This document shows positions 6,304 through 9,200 of a stretch of DNA of 9,200 nt, piece by piece. The notes beneath the pieces were generated by a model that was given only the letters and a program-made list of their open reading frames with translations, ran no database searches and was not told the origin of the DNA. A program made the position numbers and the translations under genes. The DNA lies in the NCBI GenBank assembly GCA_937923365.1, contig CALAIJ010000308.1, forward strand, positions 1 to 9,200. Direction: 5' to 3'. The DNA comes from an uncultured Sulfitobacter sp. (GTDB lineage Bacteria; Pseudomonadota; Alphaproteobacteria; Rhodobacterales; Rhodobacteraceae). Position 1 is the first letter of the stretch; each line of letters opens with the position of its first letter.

Positions 6304-7053
6304 CTAGGACTGCTCAATCACGCGAATAAGCGCGTCGACCTGCGCCTGTACCTGTCTGTTTGCCTTTTCGATCTGTTCGGACATCTCGCGTATTTCGCTG
6401 GCGATGATGGCAAAGCCTTTGCCGCGGTCGCCGACATGCGCCGCCTCGATGGAGGCATTGATGGCAACAAGGCCCACATTCCGTGACACATCCCCGATTT
6501 CCTTGAGCGCCGCACGGGCAGCGGTTCCCGTTGTATCTGTGCTGTGCTTTTGCCGGGTGCGCGCATCTTGCAGATCAGCGCTCATCCGGTTGATGATCTT
6601 GCCGAAGTGATCGTTGAATTCTGTGGCGGCAAAGCGTGTGAATTCGCGTAGCACGGCCATGTCATTGGTGCGGGCATGGTGGCGCGCTTCCAGATCATCG
6701 ACGACGGCGACAAACCGGCGCATGGCATCGCAACTTTCGGGCAGTTCGGCGGCAATCCCGCGCACCCATTTCAGGGCAACCGGATCAAGGCCGGGGATCG
6801 CTTGCGTACCGGTCAACAGGTTCAACGACGCATGCATGCTGGGCATCGCGCGGTCGATCCCGCCAGTGCAATTTGTGTGGTCCTGATCGGTTTCGGCCAA
6901 CACGCCCACCGCGCTGTACAGACCCACCCGCGCACAGGCCGCCCGCAACAGCTCGACCCCGCGCAAAATCTCCACCTGCGCGGAAATGCCTGTCGCACCG
7001 GCCTGCTGGCCGATCACATCAAAGATGTCGCTATGTGCTGTCTGAACGGTCAC
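6304..7053 (-). CDS. Compact soluble methyl-accepting chemotaxis-like signalling protein
   Basis: The 249-residue protein has no membrane segment, HAMP domain or recognised sensor domain. The N-terminal 180 or so residues look helical and are unassigned. Residues about 184-225 form the conserved hairpin tip of a chemoreceptor signalling domain ('LVAINASIEAA', then 'GKGFAIIASEIREMSEQ'). Only about 30 residues follow, so the long helical bundle with methylation sites is absent. Aligning Asn199 with Tsr Asn381, the tip keeps Asn199 and Glu203 but has Arg191 for Phe373, Gly194 for Asn376, His206 for Arg388 and Asp209 for Glu391, in positions that mediate receptor trimer or CheA/CheW contacts in Tsr. 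It may signal through a different partner or have lost array function. The start is GTG at 7053 with AAGGG 4 nt upstream. polA is divergent across 105 bp, where I saw no convincing promoter for either gene. No che genes lie nearby. Confidence 0.85.
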   Translation of the reverse strand: MTVQTAHSDIFDVIGQQAGATGISAQVEILRGVELLRAACARVGLYSAVGVLAETDQDHTNCTGGIDRAMPSMHASLNLLTGTQAIPGLDPVALKWVRGIAAELPESCDAMRRFVAVVDDLEARHHARTNDMAVLREFTRFAATEFNDHFGKIINRMSADLQDARTRQKHSTDTTGTAARAALKEIGDVSRNVGLVAINASIEAAHVGDRGKGFAIIASEIREMSEQIEKANRQVQAQVDALIRVIEQS

Positions 7054-7158
7054 GCCGCCCTTGGTGCCCTAAACTGATTAAAGAAGCCCTTCCGCTTTTC
7101 AATTGCCGGAAATCATGTCACATCCAAGGCTGTCTTTTCGCAGCGACGGGGGTTTCTC

Positions 7159-9200
7159 ATGACATTCGGCAAAGGCCACCATCTGCACCTGATCGACGGC
7201 TCCGCCTTCATCTTCCGCGCCTATCACGCGCTGCCCCCTTTGACGCGCAAGTCGGACGGGCTGCCGATTGGCGCCGTGGCGGGTTTTTGCAACATGCTGC
7301 AACGCTATGTGGAGGGGAACACAGGCTCGGACGTGACCCATGTTGCGGTCATTTTCGACAAAGGATCCCACACTTTCCGCAACGAAATGTACGACCTCTA
7401 CAAGGCCAACCGCGACGAGATGCCAGAGGACCTGCGCCCGCAGATGCCCCTGACGCGCCGCGCCACGGCTGCGTTCAACATTGCCTGCGAGGAAAAAGAA
7501 GGCTTCGAGGCGGACGATATCATTGCCACGCTTGCCGTGCAGGCGCGCGCCGCGGGCGGGCGTTGCACCATCATCAGCTCTGACAAGGATCTGATGCAAC
7601 TGGTCGGCGACGGGGTCGAAATGTTCGACGCCATGAAGAACCGCACCATCGACCGTGAAGGCGTGCATGAGAAATTCGGCGTCTACCCCGACCGCGTGGT
7701 GGACGTGCAGGCATTGGCCGGCGATTCGGTTGACAATGTGCCCGGCGCACCCGGCATCGGCGTGAAAACCGCCGCCTTGCTGATCAACGAATACGGCGAT
7801 CTGGAAACCCTGCTGGAGCGGGCCGAAGAGATCAAACAGCCCAAGCGCCGCCAGACCCTGATCGACAACGCCGATCAAATCCGTCTGTCGCGCCGTCTGG
7901 TGCTGCTGGACGAAAACACGCCTCTGGATTTCACCCTCGACGATCTGGAAGTGCGCGAACCGGACACGGACGGCTTGCTGTCTTTCCTCGCCGAGATGGA
8001 GTTTCGCACCCTGTCCAAACGCGTGGCCGACGCGCTGGGGGCCGAAGCCCCAGTCATCGCCGACGCCCCCGCCGCACCTGATGCGCCAAAGATGGATGAC
8101 ATCCCCTTTGATCCGTCAAAATACGAGCAGGTCAGCGATGCCGCCGGCTTGCAAAAGTGGATCGACCGGATTTATGCGCGCGGCTATGTGGCAGTGGATA
8201 CCGAAACCACAGGCCTGAACGAGATGACCGCCGATTTGGTCGGCATCTCGCTGGCCGTGGAACCGGGCGAGGCTTGCTATATCCCGCTGATCCACAAAGC
8301 GGGCAACAGCGACGACCTGTTCGGCTCGGACGAATTGGCAGAAGGGCAGATGCCGCTGGAAGCCGCACTCAAGATGCTGACCCCCATGCTTGAGGATCCC
8401 TCGATCCTGAAAATCGGTCAGAACATGAAGTACGACGCCAAAATTTTTGCACAGATCGGGATCACTGTGGCCCCGTTCGACGACACCATGCTGATGTCCT
8501 ACGCCCAGCATGCGGGCCTGCACAATCACGGCATGGACACGCTCAGCGAACGCTATCTGGGCCACTCACCGATCCCGATCAAACCGCTTTTGGGCAGTGG
8601 CAAATCCGCGATCACCTTTGACAAGGTGCCGCTGGAAGACGCCACCCCTTACGCAGCCGAAGACGCCGATATCACCCTGCGCCTCTGGCAGTTGCTGAAA
8701 CCCCAGTTGCACATGGCCGAAGTCACCAAAGTCTACGAAACACTGGAACGCCCGCTGGTGCCCGTGTTGGCTGCAATGGAGCGGTCGGGCATCAAGGTGG
8801 ACCGTGATACGCTCAGCCGGATGTCCAACGCCTTTGCCCAGAAAATGGCGGGGCTTGAGGATGAACTCTACGCACTCGCAGGCCGCAAATTCAACGTAGG
8901 CAGCCCCGCGCAAGTGGGCGAAATCCTCTTTGACGAGATGGGCCTTGAAGGCGGCAAAAAGGGCAAGACAGGCAAGTATGCAACCGGTGCAGACGTGCTC
9001 GAAGACCTCGCCACCCTGCATGAACTGCCCGCCCGCGTGTTGGACTGGCGCCAGCTCAGCAAGTTGAAATCGACCTACACCGACGCGCTTCAAGACCACA
9101 TCAACCCTGACACAGGCCGCGTGCATACGTCCTATTCCATCGCGGGCGCGTCCACGGGGCGCTTGGCCTCCACCGATCCGAACCTGAAGAATATCCCGAT
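7159..9200 (+). CDS. polA: DNA polymerase I (partial, continues past the right edge)
   Basis: The enzyme fills gaps and removes RNA primers in replication and repair. The first 680 codons are visible of a protein usually about 930 residues long. The N-terminal 5'-3' nuclease domain (about 1-290) is intact, with Asp13, EADD (117-120), SDKD (141-144) and the GDSVDNVPGAPGIG helix-hairpin-helix segment (188-201). The 3'-5' proofreading domain (about 318-515) retains all motifs: Asp347 and Glu349 in DTET, Asp426 in QNMKYDAK, and Tyr498/Asp502 in YAAEDAD. It should therefore proofread, unlike PolA of Thermus or Bacillus. The polymerase domain has begun, including the 'STGRLASTDPNLKNIP' segment, but the catalytic aspartates of motifs A and C lie beyond the edge. 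The ATG at 7159 has GGGGG 6 nt upstream, a somewhat unusual ribosome binding site. The adjacent gene is divergent. No frameshift or other damage is seen. Confidence 0.98.
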   Translation, partial: MTFGKGHHLHLIDGSAFIFRAYHALPPLTRKSDGLPIGAVAGFCNMLQRYVEGNTGSDVTHVAVIFDKGSHTFRNEMYDLYKANRDEMPEDLRPQMPLTRRATAAFNIACEEKEGFEADDIIATLAVQARAAGGRCTIISSDKDLMQLVGDGVEMFDAMKNRTIDREGVHEKFGVYPDRVVDVQALAGDSVDNVPGAPGIGVKTAALLINEYGDLETLLERAEEIKQPKRRQTLIDNADQIRLSRRLVLLDENTPLDFTLDDLEVREPDTDGLLSFLAEMEFRTLSKRVADALGAEAPVIADAPAAPDAPKMDDIPFDPSKYEQVSDAAGLQKWIDRIYARGYVAVDTETTGLNEMTADLVGISLAVEPGEACYIPLIHKAGNSDDLFGSDELAEGQMPLEAALKMLTPMLEDPSILKIGQNMKYDAKIFAQIGITVAPFDDTMLMSYAQHAGLHNHGMDTLSERYLGHSPIPIKPLLGSGKSAITFDKVPLEDATPYAAEDADITLRLWQLLKPQLHMAEVTKVYETLERPLVPVLAAMERSGIKVDRDTLSRMSNAFAQKMAGLEDELYALAGRKFNVGSPAQVGEILFDEMGLEGGKKGKTGKYATGADVLEDLATLHELPARVLDWRQLSKLKSTYTDALQDHINPDTGRVHTSYSIAGASTGRLASTDPNLKNIP

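Noticed and set aside
7054..7158. Possible promoters in the gap between the chemoreceptor-like gene and polA (TTGAAA on the minus strand at 7102-7097)
   Set aside because: The -35-like box has no acceptable -10 box at 16-18 nt; the best one (TTTAAT) is only 14 nt away. Nothing convincing was seen for polA either.
6873..7583. 236-codon plus-strand open frame spanning the intergenic region before polA
   Set aside because: It overlaps the chemoreceptor-like gene and the first 425 bases of polA out of frame, and its product is Arg/Pro-rich with no domain.
7099..9126. Long minus-strand open frames opposite polA (7099-7878, 8116-8565, 8566-9126)
   Set aside because: All three share one frame that is codon-for-codon complementary to polA, a known artefact in GC-rich genes. 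Their translations show no recognisable motifs, and polA is unmistakable.
1..9200. CRISPR arrays, tRNA or rRNA genes, insertion sequences, toxin-antitoxin or phage genes
   Set aside because: I looked for regularly spaced repeats, cloverleaf patterns, transposase motifs and defence-gene clusters and found none.

Overview
The window looks like chromosomal DNA of an alphaproteobacterium, most likely a marine Rhodobacterales (Roseobacter-group) species. The grounds are the high G+C coding sequence, the gene order gpmI-envC-ctpA, a stand-alone NDUFS6-like CHCC zinc-finger protein, a DUF1203 protein, and a proofreading-type DNA polymerase I. This assignment rests on protein resemblance recalled from memory, not on a search. 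Almost all of the window is ordinary core genome. I found no CRISPR array, insertion sequence, phage gene, rRNA or tRNA.

Layout from left to right. Positions 1-260 hold no credible gene but are dense in dyad symmetry: two short hairpins, a long imperfect palindrome (59-216) and a symmetric terminator-like hairpin at its apex (154-176). A 14-bp tandem duplication (237-264) runs over the stop codon of the first gene. A minus-strand gene at 261-1313 encodes a HEAT-repeat-like protein of unknown function. A strong intrinsic terminator (1387-1423) separates it from a tight minus-strand operon: gpmI (phosphoglycerate mutase), envC (murein hydrolase activator) and ctpA (S41 processing protease), transcribed in that order from right to left with 4-bp overlaps or near-overlaps.

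An intergenic region (5420-5576) between divergent genes carries a plausible gpmI promoter and a dyad-symmetric candidate operator. To its right are two small plus-strand genes rich in cysteine or zinc-ligand residues: a DUF1203 protein (5577-6038) and a 59-residue zf-CHCC protein (6111-6290). Convergent with them is a minus-strand gene (6304-7053) for a compact soluble chemoreceptor-like protein with an unusual signalling tip. Divergent from that is polA (from 7159), which runs off the right end after 680 codons.

Functionally, gpmI-envC-ctpA joins a glycolytic enzyme to two exported factors likely to act in cell-wall turnover and periplasmic proteolysis. The remaining genes appear to be independent units. 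The most interesting parts are the palindromic element at the left edge, the unassigned HEAT protein, the atypical receptor-like protein and the dyad upstream of gpmI. None of these amounts to clear evidence of a new biological system.
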